Shown here one piece after another: positions 30,224 to 40,598 of a stretch of 64,000 nucleotides of DNA. Origin of the DNA: Symbiodinium natans (Eukaryota; Sar; Dinophyceae; Suessiales; Symbiodiniaceae); contig CAJNDS010002537.1 in assembly GCA_905221605.1 (NCBI GenBank), forward strand, positions 186,001-250,000, read 5' to 3'. Under the pieces are notes generated by a model. It was not told the origin of the DNA, ran no database searches, and saw only the letters and a list, made by a program, of their open reading frames with translations. Numbering within the stretch: the first letter of the stretch is position 1; each line of letters starts with the position of its first letter. Position numbers and translations under genes: made by a program.

Positions 30224-30806
30224 GCTGCGGCCAGTCGGCGCGGCGTGGAATGGTTTCCACGCGAATTCTTAGGCATCGCAGCGCGGCACGCTGTCGAGCC
30301 TCTTTTGATTGTGTTTTGCTTGCGGGCGAAGAGCCGCAGCAGGGGTTTTCCCTGCCCATTTTGCCTACCCCGCACTTTTCTCCTCAGCCCGTTGCGGCTG
30401 CTGCGGACCGTGTCCTGGTCGCGGCAGTGCGCTCGCCGAAGCGCGTGCGAGTTGCATTGCCTGCGGCACATGCCATGTGCGCGGCTCTCGCTGAGTCCGG
30501 TAGCCCGTAGGGTAGTTCTGGATAGGTGAGTAGCCGTAGCCGTAGCTTAGGACCGGCCGTGTACAGTGTACCATCTGTACCATAGATTTCAGTGTCTGCC
30601 GTAGCAGTCCTCAGGGCACTCAGTAGGCTCTGTGTACTGGAGCCTCGACTCAGGTCGTGCAAAAGACCGGACCGCCTGGTTTAGGCTGGTTTTGGAGGGT
30701 CGCTCGTTTGGGTCGTCTCGTTTCGCGTGTCTTCGTTTGCGGGCTTGCGCCCAAAGCCGCGACGGACGCCCGCCCTCCTTGTGGAAGTCACTCACCGGAG
30801 CCTCGG
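30224..30806 (+). other. Retroelement 3' untranslated segment
   Basis: Short frames only. It contains a copy of the GC-rich element motif at about 30385-30425 and a CCGTAGCCGTAGC run near 30530. Confidence 0.5.
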
Positions 30807-30818
30807 CTGAGGGGCGAA
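30807..30818 (+). other. Candidate polypurine tract
   Basis: TGAGGGGCGAA lies directly before the 3' LTR. Nearly all-purine and in the position expected for plus-strand priming. Confidence 0.5.
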
Positions 30819-31127
30819 TGTGAGCTGACATGAGTGCATATGCATCTTCTGCTCTGTGATGCATTAGGACTCGGCAGACCACCTTGTAGTTTTCCTTTGC
30901 ATGTAGAGTTTTGCAATTCGTATCAATGCCAATATTTTGGCTCAAGTACCGAGCTTGTGCCTTTGAGCACGGTAGAGTCGTACAGTAGCTCTTAGGTTGC
31001 TGTGCGGTCCGACCGGACGCACTCAGGCGTAGCTGCACAAGTGCTTGAACTCGCGAAGTCGTAAAACAGCGTGGCCGGGCTGTGATTGCATTGGCTTAGT
31101 GCAAGTCCAGTGCTGGTCGACTTCACA
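30819..31127 (+). repeat. 3' LTR
   Basis: 309 bp, identical by eye to the 5' LTR apart from a 55-nt extra segment (ACGCACTC...AAAACAGCG, about 31016-31070). The same TG...CA ends are present. Confidence 0.93.
30934..30946 (+). promoter_or_regulatory. Spliced-leader-like 13-mer in the 3' LTR
   Basis: Same ATTTTGGCTCAAG as in the 5' LTR, at the same offset from the LTR start. Confidence 0.6.
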
Positions 31128-31472
31128 ATAATACATATATACATATATACATATATACATATATACATATATACATATATACATATATACATATATACAT
31201 ATATACATATATACAGATATATACACATATTATACATATATATACATATATTACATATATACATATATACATATATACATATATACATATATACATATAT
31301 ACATATATACATATATACATATATACATATATACATATACATATATACATATATACATATATACATATATACATATATACATATATACATATATACATAT
31401 ATACATATATACATATATACATATATACATATATACATAGATATATATATATATATATATATTTTTTTTTCG
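31128..31472. repeat. (ATATAC)n microsatellite, right part
   Basis: Continuation of the array interrupted by the retroelement, ending in (AT)n and a T run. Confidence 0.95.
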
Positions 31473-33316
31473 AAAAAGACATGTCAGAGAGAAACAGAGC
31501 AAGAGAGGGTCACACGCACCCCACCCCCCGCACACAACAGGGTACAAGAGAAAGCGGTTGCAGCATAGCAAGCCGCAGCTTGACCCGCAAAAGCAGGCAC
31601 ACCAAACCGCAGAGGAGGGTGAGGAAGCGGACGCGGCACGCCAATAAAAGGACCTAGTTTGTTCAGTCTGTTTGTTGCTATTGTTTGCTTGCTGGGTTTG
31701 CTGGTGTGTTGAGTGACAGCGTGTGCAGCGTTATAAGGGCTTTTACACAGGTTTTCTACAAGCTTGAAGTAGAAGCTCTTTACACTGTCATACGGCGAGT
31801 CATACTGTGTTCAGCACGCGCTCTCATTGCGCCCTCTTCGAGAGCTTCACGCTCGGGGCCCGGGCAGGCGACCAGCCCCTCTTAGACAATTGGCTGCAAA
31901 GTCCATCACAATCCTTGTACTTCAAGGACAAGTTCATGCAATCTTGCAAGCACAACATGCCCAGCATGAACGCGTCAAACAGAACACTCCACCATGCCTA
32001 CTTCTGAGGGCGGCGCCAAAACTGGAGAAAACAAACAGCGCCCCGAGTGGTGAGAGAAGGCGACAGGGGGCTTGCCCTGCTCTAACTCAAGAAATAGCTT
32101 TGAGAAGCTTACGACTCAGAGCCGATGGCGAAGGCGAAGGCGCCTACACGTTGTCTTTCCAAGTTCATCCGCACTCTTGAGCCCAATGACGCTTCGGGCC
32201 GCATCTAACTCAAGCCCTCTCTGAGCCCACCGTCGCGGCTCCAATTTTGTTTTTTTTCTCTCCGTTTTCTCCCACATGGCCGCGACTGCACCTCATATCT
32301 CTGGCTTGATCTCACTGCCGTGTTGGCAAGTGAAAGGCCCAGTGATCTGCTCCGGCGGGAAGGTTTTCAGCCATTCGCTTGCGGAGCCGGTCTGGTTGTC
32401 TTGCTGGAGGCTGGTATTGTACTCGTACATCGTCACGCCGGTCCAAACCTGAGCAATTTCGCGCTTAGGGTTTTGGGTTTTGGGTTAGGATTTAGGGTTT
32501 ATAGGGTTTAGCATTTAGCGTTTAGCGCTTAGCGTTTAGCGTTCAGCGCTTAGTACGCTCAGCGCGTACAAACCCACGAGGAGCCATGCTCTGCAACTGG
32601 TCCCCAGGGCAATGTGATGCTAACCGAATCAGTGGAACCAGCTACCTCGTTTATCTGGGAGGGTCGCAGGGCAGTTCTCGGTTGCTCCATGCGCTTTCGA
32701 AGGATCTCCTTTCAAAGAACCAACATGCCAGCTCGGCTGCAAGGGGCATTGCAGTTGATGATCGAGTGCAAGATGCTGTACCATTGTGCGTCACGCCGAC
32801 GGTACATCACCTACAACATGCAGGTAAAGAAACCACGAGCTGGGCACAACATGGCACAACGCATTTGCAGGAGCTGACTCGCAAGCAGCCCAGTCTAGAC
32901 TGACGCTAGGCGCACGACTCTAAGCCCAGCACTGCGTCTTACAGCAAACCGTCGACGCACATACGCTGCACAGCAAAAGCGGCCTGAAGCTCGTTGCTGA
33001 GCAGCGCAGCAGAGAGGGACAAGCTGGAGAAGGCCAAGACCAAGTTCCTTTGGAATGTTAGGACTGCCACACCCCTGCATTGCACCAACGAAGCACACGT
33101 TGCACGCGGCAGGATAGAAGGTTAAGTATACGTAACGTATACGTAGCACATGCCGATCGAGAACTGTTTTTTCCAAGCCCGTGCCCTCTTCGACCCTTCT
33201 AAAAAAATAGCTGACCTTCGCCCACCTCCCGCCCCGCCAATTGCCGAATTCGCCAAGCTTCTGCGCACGAATCATTGCTGACAAATCCTGAGCGCATCGT
33301 GTCATATTGTCCACAA
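31473..33316. other. Intergenic
   Basis: No gene recognised. 32460-32565 holds a TTTAGGG-like patch that shades into TTTAGCG/CTTAGCG variants, a diverged telomere-type array. A minus-strand frame at about 33250-33344 may carry the missing end of the next gene. Confidence 0.4.
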
Positions 33317-34354
33317 CTAAAGCTTTTTTCGTCCCAAGGGACAAACAAAAACAAACGCTACAGGTCGACCGTCTTTAGCAGTCTCGAACACTTGCCACAC
33401 CTTGTTTCGCCAAGCCTCGCCAGCCAGTGTCATGTCACTCGGCCGGGTGATGCCTATTCCGTGTGCACGCCCATAGTCCACCAGCCAGCCGTCACAAGCA
33501 GCATCCGACCGTCTGGTCACAGGATTGGTTTTTGCGACAATCTGCATGGACCTATACCCAAACTCGGCAATGATCTTCTGATACATGCTACATGGCGGCT
33601 GACCCCACTCATACTCGCCCTTGTTCCACCGATGGACATCATCTGCGCGCAAGTGGATGGTGAGAACGCGGTCTGTCCCGACATCACGCGGTGCCTGCAC
33701 AAGATTTGCAAGAGTCTTGCCAAGGTACGGGCGCAGAAAAGCCTTCATCACCTGCCGGTGGTGCCAGGCGGGGACCATCCGGCAGTGGTGCTGGTACCAG
33801 GTGTGATTGTTATACATGGGGCAGCTGATTGGGATGTTCAAGTCTTCATGGCGTCGAAGCCCTGCTGGCAGCGTAAGGTCTTCAGGCATGTCTAAGAGGC
33901 CATCCTGCTGCTGATAATTGCGGCCCCCGACTTGCATGTAGATGTGCGGTGGAAATTTGACATGCGTAATGTGACACAGGAGGGCTGCCACGACTGCCTG
34001 GCTCACCTGAAAGTAATGGTTGCCAATCCGCCCGTTCCACTCATTGACTCGAATCTCTGGCGGGCACTTCGTCATGCTGCGCGGCAGGTCTTGCTGGTCG
34101 GCAAGGGAAAACAACGAAGGCATGGCTGATGATGAGGTCGATGCGGAAAAAGGTTGCGATTGTGCTGTCACTGCTTCCGCGGCAAGAGCTCGTCCCGTCT
34201 CACTACCGAGCCCGGGCTGCACCACGCTGTGGGAGTCGCGGCCGCCTGGGCCAGGCCGAACAGCAATGGTTGGCAACACATAGTGGCCACTCAGTGCAAT
34301 AAGCACAAATATTTCGAAAACAATAAGGGTCACCATCCGAAGTCTTGAGCTCAT
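33317..34354 (-). CDS. Golgi-type glycosyltransferase, fucosyltransferase-like
   Basis: Type II membrane layout: the chosen Met (34354; alternative Met at 34336) is followed by a signal anchor (MVTLIVFEIFVLIALSGH), a low-complexity stem and a lumenal domain. The domain has NGRIGNHYFQVSQAV, like the GG-x-GN-x-F-Q sugar-nucleotide loop, then LTIHLRADD (H-x-R-x-D) and GQPPCSMYQKII. These are typical of GT-B fucosyltransferase-like enzymes. The open frame continues upstream to 34660, but that part is Arg-rich and lacks the conserved start. The stop comes early: a neighbouring frame (33344 downward, KKALVVDNMTRCAQDLSAMI) looks like the missing continuation, implying an intron or frameshift near 33335. 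The 5' end is shared with the locus at 40599-42321. Confidence 0.6.
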   Translation of the reverse strand: MSSRLRMVTLIVFEIFVLIALSGHYVLPTIAVRPGPGGRDSHSVVQPGLGSETGRALAAEAVTAQSQPFSASTSSSAMPSLFSLADQQDLPRSMTKCPPEIRVNEWNGRIGNHYFQVSQAVVAALLCHITHVKFPPHIYMQVGGRNYQQQDGLLDMPEDLTLPAGLRRHEDLNIPISCPMYNNHTWYQHHCRMVPAWHHRQVMKAFLRPYLGKTLANLVQAPRDVGTDRVLTIHLRADDVHRWNKGEYEWGQPPCSMYQKIIAEFGYRSMQIVAKTNPVTRRSDAACDGWLVDYGRAHGIGITRPSDMTLAGEAWRNKVWQVFETAKDGRPVAFVFVCPLGRKKL

Positions 34355-34784
34355 AAGCTGTGGCACACATGCCGGCAAAACCAAGAGACGCAGTTCAAAC
34401 TGGAAAATGGTTGAGAAAGAAGAAGAAACAAGGAAACAAACGATCCTGACTACCCTTTTGCACCATATGCAGGGAACCATGAAGCGGGAGCTGAGGGCTG
34501 CAAAAGCAGAGTGCACCACGCAGCGCCGTGTCAACGGACTGGATGGAGGAGTCGCAATCCCATTTGCGTGGTTCGCCGCGATTCGCCGCGCACCCCGCCC
34601 CAAGCGCCGACCAATGCGCATCGCCCGGTCCGCCCTCGCCCGCGCCGCTCGCGAGACCACGCCAACTGCCGGCCATCAGTGACATGTCCGTTTGTCGCAG
34701 GCTGCATCGAGATCTGCACCAATAGCATCGGCGCGCCAGCCCTGCAGCCATTTACTGCTGTCTGCCAGCCGCTCTCGTTCAGCC

Positions 34785-35117
34785 ATGGCCTCTTGCGAAG
34801 ATTGCGGTCGCTGCGGGGCAGCGAACGTGCCCCGGTTGAAAGGCATTGCACTTGGCGCACAACGGGCTTGGTCCTCAGCTACTTGGCGGGCATGTGGCCA
34901 GGCATTGCAGGCAGTGGTGCACATGGCGGAGGTGGCGGCGGCAGCGGAGGCCGCTGCCCCGGCCGCGGCCCCGGCCGCGCCGCTCCCCACTGGCCATGAT
35001 GCACGAGTTGAGCGCAGCCGCTCCCGCAGCCGATCTCTGGACAGCTACTCGCCGCCCGCCCCTGGCCGTGAGTCGCAGGGAGAGGGCGGTCAGGCCCCCT
35101 GCAGCTCCACGAGCTGA
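34785..35117 (+). CDS. Possible SR/RG-rich RNA-binding-type protein
   Basis: MASCEDCGRCGAA opens a frame with an Ala-rich middle and an SRSRSRSLDSY stretch. After 35150, in another frame, an RG- and KG-rich stretch (RRRGSRRGGGRSGLGDAG) ends GKAEQLARAILGLGRERR and a stop at 35359. Together they look like a low-complexity RNA-binding protein with an unresolved splice or frame change between the halves, where a 10-bp tandem repeat sits. No folded domain is visible. Confidence 0.25.
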   Translation: MASCEDCGRCGAANVPRLKGIALGAQRAWSSATWRACGQALQAVVHMAEVAAAAEAAAPAAAPAAPLPTGHDARVERSRSRSRSLDSYSPPAPGRESQGEGGQAPCSSTS

Positions 35118-35178
35118 CCATCGCCGCAACGCGCCGCAACGCGCCGCAACGCGCCGCAACGCGCCGCAACGCGCCGCA
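35118..35178. repeat. 10-bp tandem repeat
   Basis: About six copies of CGCCGCAACG. They lie between the two halves of the possible SR/RG-rich gene. Confidence 0.85.
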
Positions 35179-35359
35179 GCCACCGCGCCGACGAGGCAGC
35201 CGTCGCGGAGGTGGACGCAGCGGACTTGGTGATGCGGGAAGCAAAGGCCACGGTCATGCAGGGGGCAAACGCAACGGCAAGGGCGCCGGCAAGGGCGATG
35301 GCAAAGCCGAGCAGCTGGCCAGGGCCATCTTGGGATTGGGCCGTGAGCGCCGGTAGATC

Positions 35360-36175
35360 ATTTTTGGCTATTGAGCCCTTTTTGAAAGGTTCATGTGCAG
35401 ACTGCCTCTGCAGCCACAGGCGCTGGCGCGGCCAGACCACAGCTGCCGTGGCGCGGCAGGCGGCGTGCACAGCACTGCCACGCATTTGCCAGCGTCGACC
35501 CATGCAAAAAGTGCCGGGGGTTGGAGCTGCTGGGCTGACATGTTGCTGTTTGCACCTTCTGTCGTGGAAGCATGCGCGCGCCTCACCCGTTCTTTGCCCG
35601 CCCCAACCGGTCATGGCAAGGCGACAATGGGGACCCACATGTGCGAGCATTACCTTACACCTCTCGCATCGCCTGCTGGGAGCCCGAGACAGCATCTCCG
35701 CCCGGGCGAAGCGGCCCCAACGCAGGCAGAGGAGGCAACGCCCGGTTTCACGCCGCCGCCCTCACCGACAGCACAGCCGCCCCATGGCAAGATGCTCGCC
35801 CGCCCAGCGCCCAGCCAGGGATCGCAATTCCTGGCTGTTCGTGCCGCTGTTGCATGCGGCGGCTGGCAACCGGCCTTGGCAGCTTGGCGCTCTTTACCGG
35901 GACGACGCGGCAGGGCGGTTCGACGCACTGGCTGGCGCGCTGCGGGCAGCGCCGCCGGCGGAGCCGAGCTGTCTCGCGCGCCTGCTGCACTGCGTTGCGG
36001 AGTGCGGCGCCTCCGGGCATTGCCGTGACAGACGCTGCGCTTGCCACATCCCCCATCCCTCTTGCAACGGCCCTTCTCCTCGCGCAGGCCCCAAACGGGT
36101 ACGTGTTTGCGGCTGCCCAGTCCGCTTTATCTGTGCTGGCATGTGGGGTGTCTTTGACGTTACGGGGAAAATGCT
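35360..36175. other. GC-rich, no gene recognised
   Basis: Long frames on both strands (up to 351 codons) are Ala/Arg/Pro-rich and lack motifs. They probably reflect base composition. Confidence 0.35.
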
Positions 36176-36587
36176 CCGGAAAAGCCAGTTTTCTCGAGAA
36201 GCCCCTGAAGAGCCACTTTTCTCGAAAAGCCACTTTTCTCGAAAAGCCACTTTTCTCGAAAAGTGACTTTTCTCGCGGCGTTTGCGCGCGCCACGTCCCT
36301 GAAAAGCAACTTTTCTCGAAAAGCCCCTTTTCTCGAAAAGCCACTTGTTGCGAAAAGTAACTTTTCTCGTGGCGTTGGAGCGCGCGGTGTCCCTGAAAAG
36401 CCACTTTTCTCGAAAGCCACTTTTTGCGAAAGGTGTGGCGTTGGAACGCGCGGTGTCCGCAAAAGCCACTTTTCTCGAAAAACCAATTTTTTCGAAGAAT
36501 AACTTTTCTCGCGGCGTTGGAGCGTGTCCGCGAAAAGCCACTTTTCCCGAAAAGCCACTTCTTGAAAAGCCACTATTTGCGAAAAGT
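36176..36587. repeat. Hairpin-forming 17-bp array, block 1
   Basis: Repeated CTTTTCTCGAAAAGCCA and variants. Each unit pairs CTTTT with AAAAG around a CTCG loop. Longer sub-units contain CGGCGTTGGAGCGCGCGGTGTC. Confidence 0.85.
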
Positions 36588-36860
36588 GAGGGTTTAGGGT
36601 TAAGGGTTAAGGGTTAAGGGTTAAGGGTTAAGGGTTAAGGGTTTAGGGTTTAGGGTTTAGGGTTTGGTTTAGGGTTTCAGTAGGGTTTAGGGTTTAGGGT
36701 TTAGGGTTTAGGGTTTAGGGTTTAGGGTTTAGGGTTTAGGGTTTAGGGTTTAGGGTTTAGGGTTTAGGGTTTAAGGTTTAGGGTTAAGGGTTTAGGGTTA
36801 AGGGTTTAGGGTTTAGGGTTTAGGGTTAGTAGGGTCTAGGGTTTAGTGTTGAGGGTTGGA
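36588..36860. repeat. Interstitial telomere-type array (TTTAGGG)n
   Basis: About 270 bp of TTTAGGG with TTAAGGG variants, inserted between two blocks of the hairpin array. The hairpin repeat resumes right after it, so this is not a chromosome end. Confidence 0.92.
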
Positions 36861-37700
36861 GCGCGCGGTGTCCGCGAAAAACCACTTTTCCCGAAAAGCC
36901 ACTTTTCTTGAAAAGGCACCTTTTGCGAAAAGTGACTTTACTCATTGAAAGCCGGAAAAGGTAGTGTGTCCGTTGCGTGTGGATTCAGTTTGTGCACCCA
37001 CTTCTCTCACCGTCGTGGGCAGCTGCGCGATAGCCATACGCAGCACTTCCTGGTGGGGCTCTGTTCACAGGACTACTAAGTTAGCAATGTTAACCTTAGA
37101 GATTCTAATTTATTGCCTTGCCGTGCCATAGCTCAGAGAAGCGGAAAAGGAGGTGTAGAGGTTTTCTTGGTTGCTTCAATGGTGGGTGCCGTGGCACTTA
37201 GTGCCGACGCGTTGCATGTTCTCGAGAAGCTATTTTCCTGAAAAGCTACTTCTACCGAAAAGCCACCCGTTCGCGAAAAGCCACGATTCGACAAACGCTA
37301 CTTGCATCGAAAAGCTGTGTTGGTTGTTGTTTGTAAATGTGCCTTTTCTCACGGCGTTGGGGCGCGCAGCATTCGTAACAACACGTCTCTGGACAAGCTA
37401 CTGTCAGAAAAAGCGTTGCCTGTGGCGTATTCCGGAATGCCACTTTAAATAAACTGATTTTTCTCGCGGAGTGGGGGCGCGCAGCGTCTTAGAAAAGCCA
37501 CTTTTCTCGAAAAGCCACTTTGTTCGAAAAGCTACTTTTTGCGAAAAGTTACTCTTCTCGCGACCCCGCAGCGTCCGCGAAAGCCACTTTTCTCGAAAAG
37601 CCACTTTTCTCGAAAAGCAGCTTTTCTCGAAAAACCACTTTTTGCAAAAAGTGACTGTTGTCGGCGTTGGAACCGCTGTGTCCGCGAAAAACCACGTACA
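36861..37700. repeat. Hairpin-forming array, blocks 2 and 3
   Basis: Further CTTTTCTCGAAAAGCCA-type units at 36870-36945 and 37225-37690. They are separated by about 280 bp of non-repetitive sequence (36950-37220) with no gene. Confidence 0.8.
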
Positions 37701-38405
37701 CTTAGCTTAGGTGTTAGTTCGGGAATACTGCGGCGCTACGTAAAAGCTACTTAAATGGTACTTAGTTTTCATGTCTTTTTGTGTCCAAAGCACAGCACGA
37801 AGCCAAAAACGTATCAAAATATGAATTTTGTTGGTTAAGAAGTTTTCTTTGATTTGTAGGCTGTTAAAGTCACAGTGTTCTTGGTACAATTTGGAGGCCT
37901 TTTGCTCAAGGAGCTGCGTAGCTTTTTAGGAGTTTTTCGTATAGGCCTTGCAACTGCCATGACGGAGGTCGTGGACCGCAAACTTCATTTCCGTGGCGAA
38001 ATACAACGACGGCTAATTCTTGTATTTTCTCGTATTTTCTTGTACGGCCGGATTCTTGTTTTCTTGTGTAGAACGATAGGCCTCTGCAACAACCACGGCC
38101 CATTCTTGTTTTCGTGTATGACCAGCAGCATCACATGAGCCATGTCCTGTAATCTGTTCCAGCGTCCTGGCCGGGATCTTGTATTCTTGTATGGCTGGCA
38201 CGGGCCGTTGCCTCTGATTCTTGTATGGTTCTTGTATGGATTTCCACGTGCCGACAAACACCCATATTCGCGCGCAGCCGCTCTGGTCTGCCCGAGCCAA
38301 CTTCTGCAGCTTCCTAGTTCCGCCCTAAACGGGTTTAGGGTTGAGGGTTTGGAGCAACTTTTTAAAAAAAGAATGGAGACTCTCACACATGTCGTCCTAC
38401 ATTTT
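37701..38405. other. Intergenic
   Basis: TTCTTGTATT/ATTCTTGT words recur between 38010 and 38240. No coding sequence recognised. Confidence 0.4.
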
Positions 38406-40312
38406 GCTTGAAGCCCAGCACAGTTTCCGCGGACTTCCTGGCGACGCTCTAGGATCCGCGGCGAGAACGCTGTTTTTACTTGACGCCCAGCACAGTTTCC
38501 GCGGACTTCCTGGCGACGCTCTAGGATCCGCGGCGAGAACGCTGTTTTTGCTTGAAGCCCAGCACAGTTTCCGCGGATTTCCTGGCGACGATCTAGGATC
38601 CGCGGCGAGAACGCTGTTTTTGCTTGAAGCCCAGCACAGTTTCCGCGGACTTCCTGGCGACGCTCTAGGATCCGCGGCGAGAACGCTGTTTTTGCTTCAA
38701 GCCCAGCACAGTTTCCGCGGACTTCCTGGCGACGCTCTAGGATCCGCGGCGAGCACGCTGTTTTTGCTTCAAGCCCAGCACAGTTTCCGCGGACTTCCTG
38801 GCGACGCTCTAGGATCCGCGGCGAAAACGCTGTTTTTGCTTGAAGCCCAGCACAGTTTCCGCGGACTTCCTGGCGACGCTCTAGGATCCGCGGCGAGAGC
38901 GCTGTTTTTGCTTGAAGCCCAGCACAGTTTCCGCGGAGTTCCTGGCGACGCTCTAGGATCCGCGGCGAGAGCGCTGTTTTTGCTTGAAGCAGCCACAGGG
39001 GGGGGGGGTTTTTTTTTTCGGGGACTTCCTGGCGGACGCTTTAGGATACGCGCGTGAAGCAAGAGAACGCTGGTTCTTGCTTGAAGCCCAGCACGTTTCC
39101 GCGGATTCCTGGCGAGATTTAGGATCCGCGGCGAGAACGTTGTTTTGCTTGCAAGCCAGCACAGTTTCGCAGGAGTTTCCGCGACGTCTAGGATCCGCGG
39201 CGAGAACGCTGTTTTTGCTTGAAGCCAGCACCGTTTCCGCGGACTTCCTGGCGACGCTCTAGGATCCGCGGCGAGAACGCTGTTTTTGCTTGAAGCCCAG
39301 CACAGTTTCCGCGGACTTCCTGGCGACGCTCTAGGATCCGCGGCGAGAAGGCTGTTGTTGCTTGAAGCCCAGCACAGTTTCCGCGGACTTCCTGGCGACG
39401 TTCTAGGATCCGCGGCGAGAACGCTGTTTTTGCTTGAAGCCAGCACCGTTTCCGCGGACTTCCTGGCGACGCTCTAGGATCCGCGGCGAGAACGCTGTTT
39501 TTGCTTGAAGCCCAGCACAGTTTCCGCGGACTTCCTGGCGACGCTCTAGGATCCGCGGCGAGAACGCTGTTTTTGCTTGAAGCTAGGATCCGCAGGATCC
39601 GCGGCGAGAACGCTGTTTTTGCTTGAAGCCCAGCACAGTTTCCGCGGACTTCCTGGCGACGCTCTAGGATCCGCGGCGAGAACGCTGTTTTTGCTTGAAG
39701 ACCAGCACAGTTTCCGCGGACTTCCTGGCGACGCTCTAGGATCCGCGGCGAGAACGCTGTTTTTGCTTGAAGCCCAGCACAGTTTCCGCGGAGTTCCTGG
39801 CGACGCTCTAGGATCCGCGGCGAGAGCGCTGTTTTTGCTTGAAGCCCAGCACAGTTTCCGCGGAGTTCCTGGCGACGCTCTAGGATCCGCGGCGAGAGCG
39901 CTGTTTTTGCTTGAAGCCCAGCACAGTTTCCGCGGAGTTCCTGGCGACGCTCTAGGATCCGCGGCGAGAACGCTGTTTTTGCTTGAAGCCCAGCACAGTT
40001 TCCGCGGAGTTCCTGGCGACGCTCTAGGATCCGCGGCGAGAGCGCTGTTTTTGCTTGAAGCCCAGCACAGTTTCCGCGGAGTTCCTGGCGACGCTCTAGG
40101 ATCCGCGGCGAGAACGCTGTTTTTGCTTGAAGACCAGCACAGTTTCCGCGGACTTCCTGGCGACGCTCTAGGATCCGCGGCGAGAACGCTGTTTTTGCTT
40201 GAAGCCCAGCACAGTTTCCGCGGAGTTCCTGGCGACGCTCTAGGATCCGCGGCGAGAGCGCTGTTTTTGCTTGAAGCCCAGCACAGTTTCCGCGGAGCTC
40301 CTGGCGACTCTC
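38406..40312. repeat. 72-bp satellite, about 26 copies
   Basis: The unit carries CAGCACAGTTTCCGCGGA, CTTCCTGGCGACG, TCTAGGATCCGCGGCGAGA and CGCTGTTTTTGCTTGAAG. The length is 24 codons exactly, so both strands stay open for hundreds of codons. Units are highly alike. A damaged stretch at 38990-39230 contains a G11-T8 run and partial units, and a short unit lies at 39580-39600. Confidence 0.95.
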
Positions 40313-40598
40313 GGCTTGCCCCTCCGCGCTTTCCGCCGGCGAAGAGGTTTGCCACCTCATCAACCTCCACCGACTCCACCCGTCCTGCGATTCTCAGTCT
40401 TGAGGTACACCATGCATGGCAATGCCACGACTACTCACCAACTTGCTCAACCCATGTGGACTGTATGGGCTGCTTGCTGCAAGAAGGCTCTCCGCCTTCA
40501 GAAAATCAGTCGGGCATTTTAACCGCGTCAGGTGGCGACTCTCTCTATCTCTCTAGGGCAAACGAACTTGCCACAGCCTTCGGCCATTTCTCAATTTC

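Larger units (their letters stand above)
14243..31127 (+). mobile_element. 16.9-kb LTR retrotransposon with permuted pol and a Tpt1-like domain
   Basis: The element is bounded by direct repeats (254 and 309 bp) that begin TGTGA and end TCACA. It sits inside an ATATAC microsatellite that resumes on the far side. Behind the 5' LTR, after a 2-nt spacer, is TGGGGGCTG, a plausible tRNA primer-binding site. In front of the 3' LTR is a purine-rich GAGGGGCGAA. A single 4,971-codon ORF fills most of the interior and is followed by an HKD module in shifted frames. Integrase (HHCC, DD35E, GPY/F-like tail) and RNase H point to the Ty3/gypsy side, but the RT is permuted. The bases flanking the LTRs (CATAT left, ATAAT right) give no clean target-site duplication, which the repeat target makes hard to judge. 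LTR agreement suggests recent insertion. Confidence 0.92.

Noticed and set aside
30521..30546. CCGTAGCCGTAGC near the retroelement 3' end as another spliced-leader relict
   Set aside because: It matches only the first 8 nt of the leader and looks like a short GTAGCC tandem.
14238..31132. Five-base target-site duplication at the LTR ends
   Set aside because: Left CATAT and right ATAAT differ, and any apparent match in the ATATAC array would be uninformative.
35211..36266. 351-codon plus-strand ORF
   Set aside because: Ala/Arg/Pro-rich, ends in the hairpin repeat, with competing frames on both strands and no motif.
36588..36860. Telomere-type array as a chromosome end
   Set aside because: The same hairpin repeat continues on both sides, and many similar arrays are scattered through the window.
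36176..37700. CRISPR-like array of short palindromic repeats
   Set aside because: Eukaryotic context, units nearly contiguous, no regular unique spacers and no cas genes.
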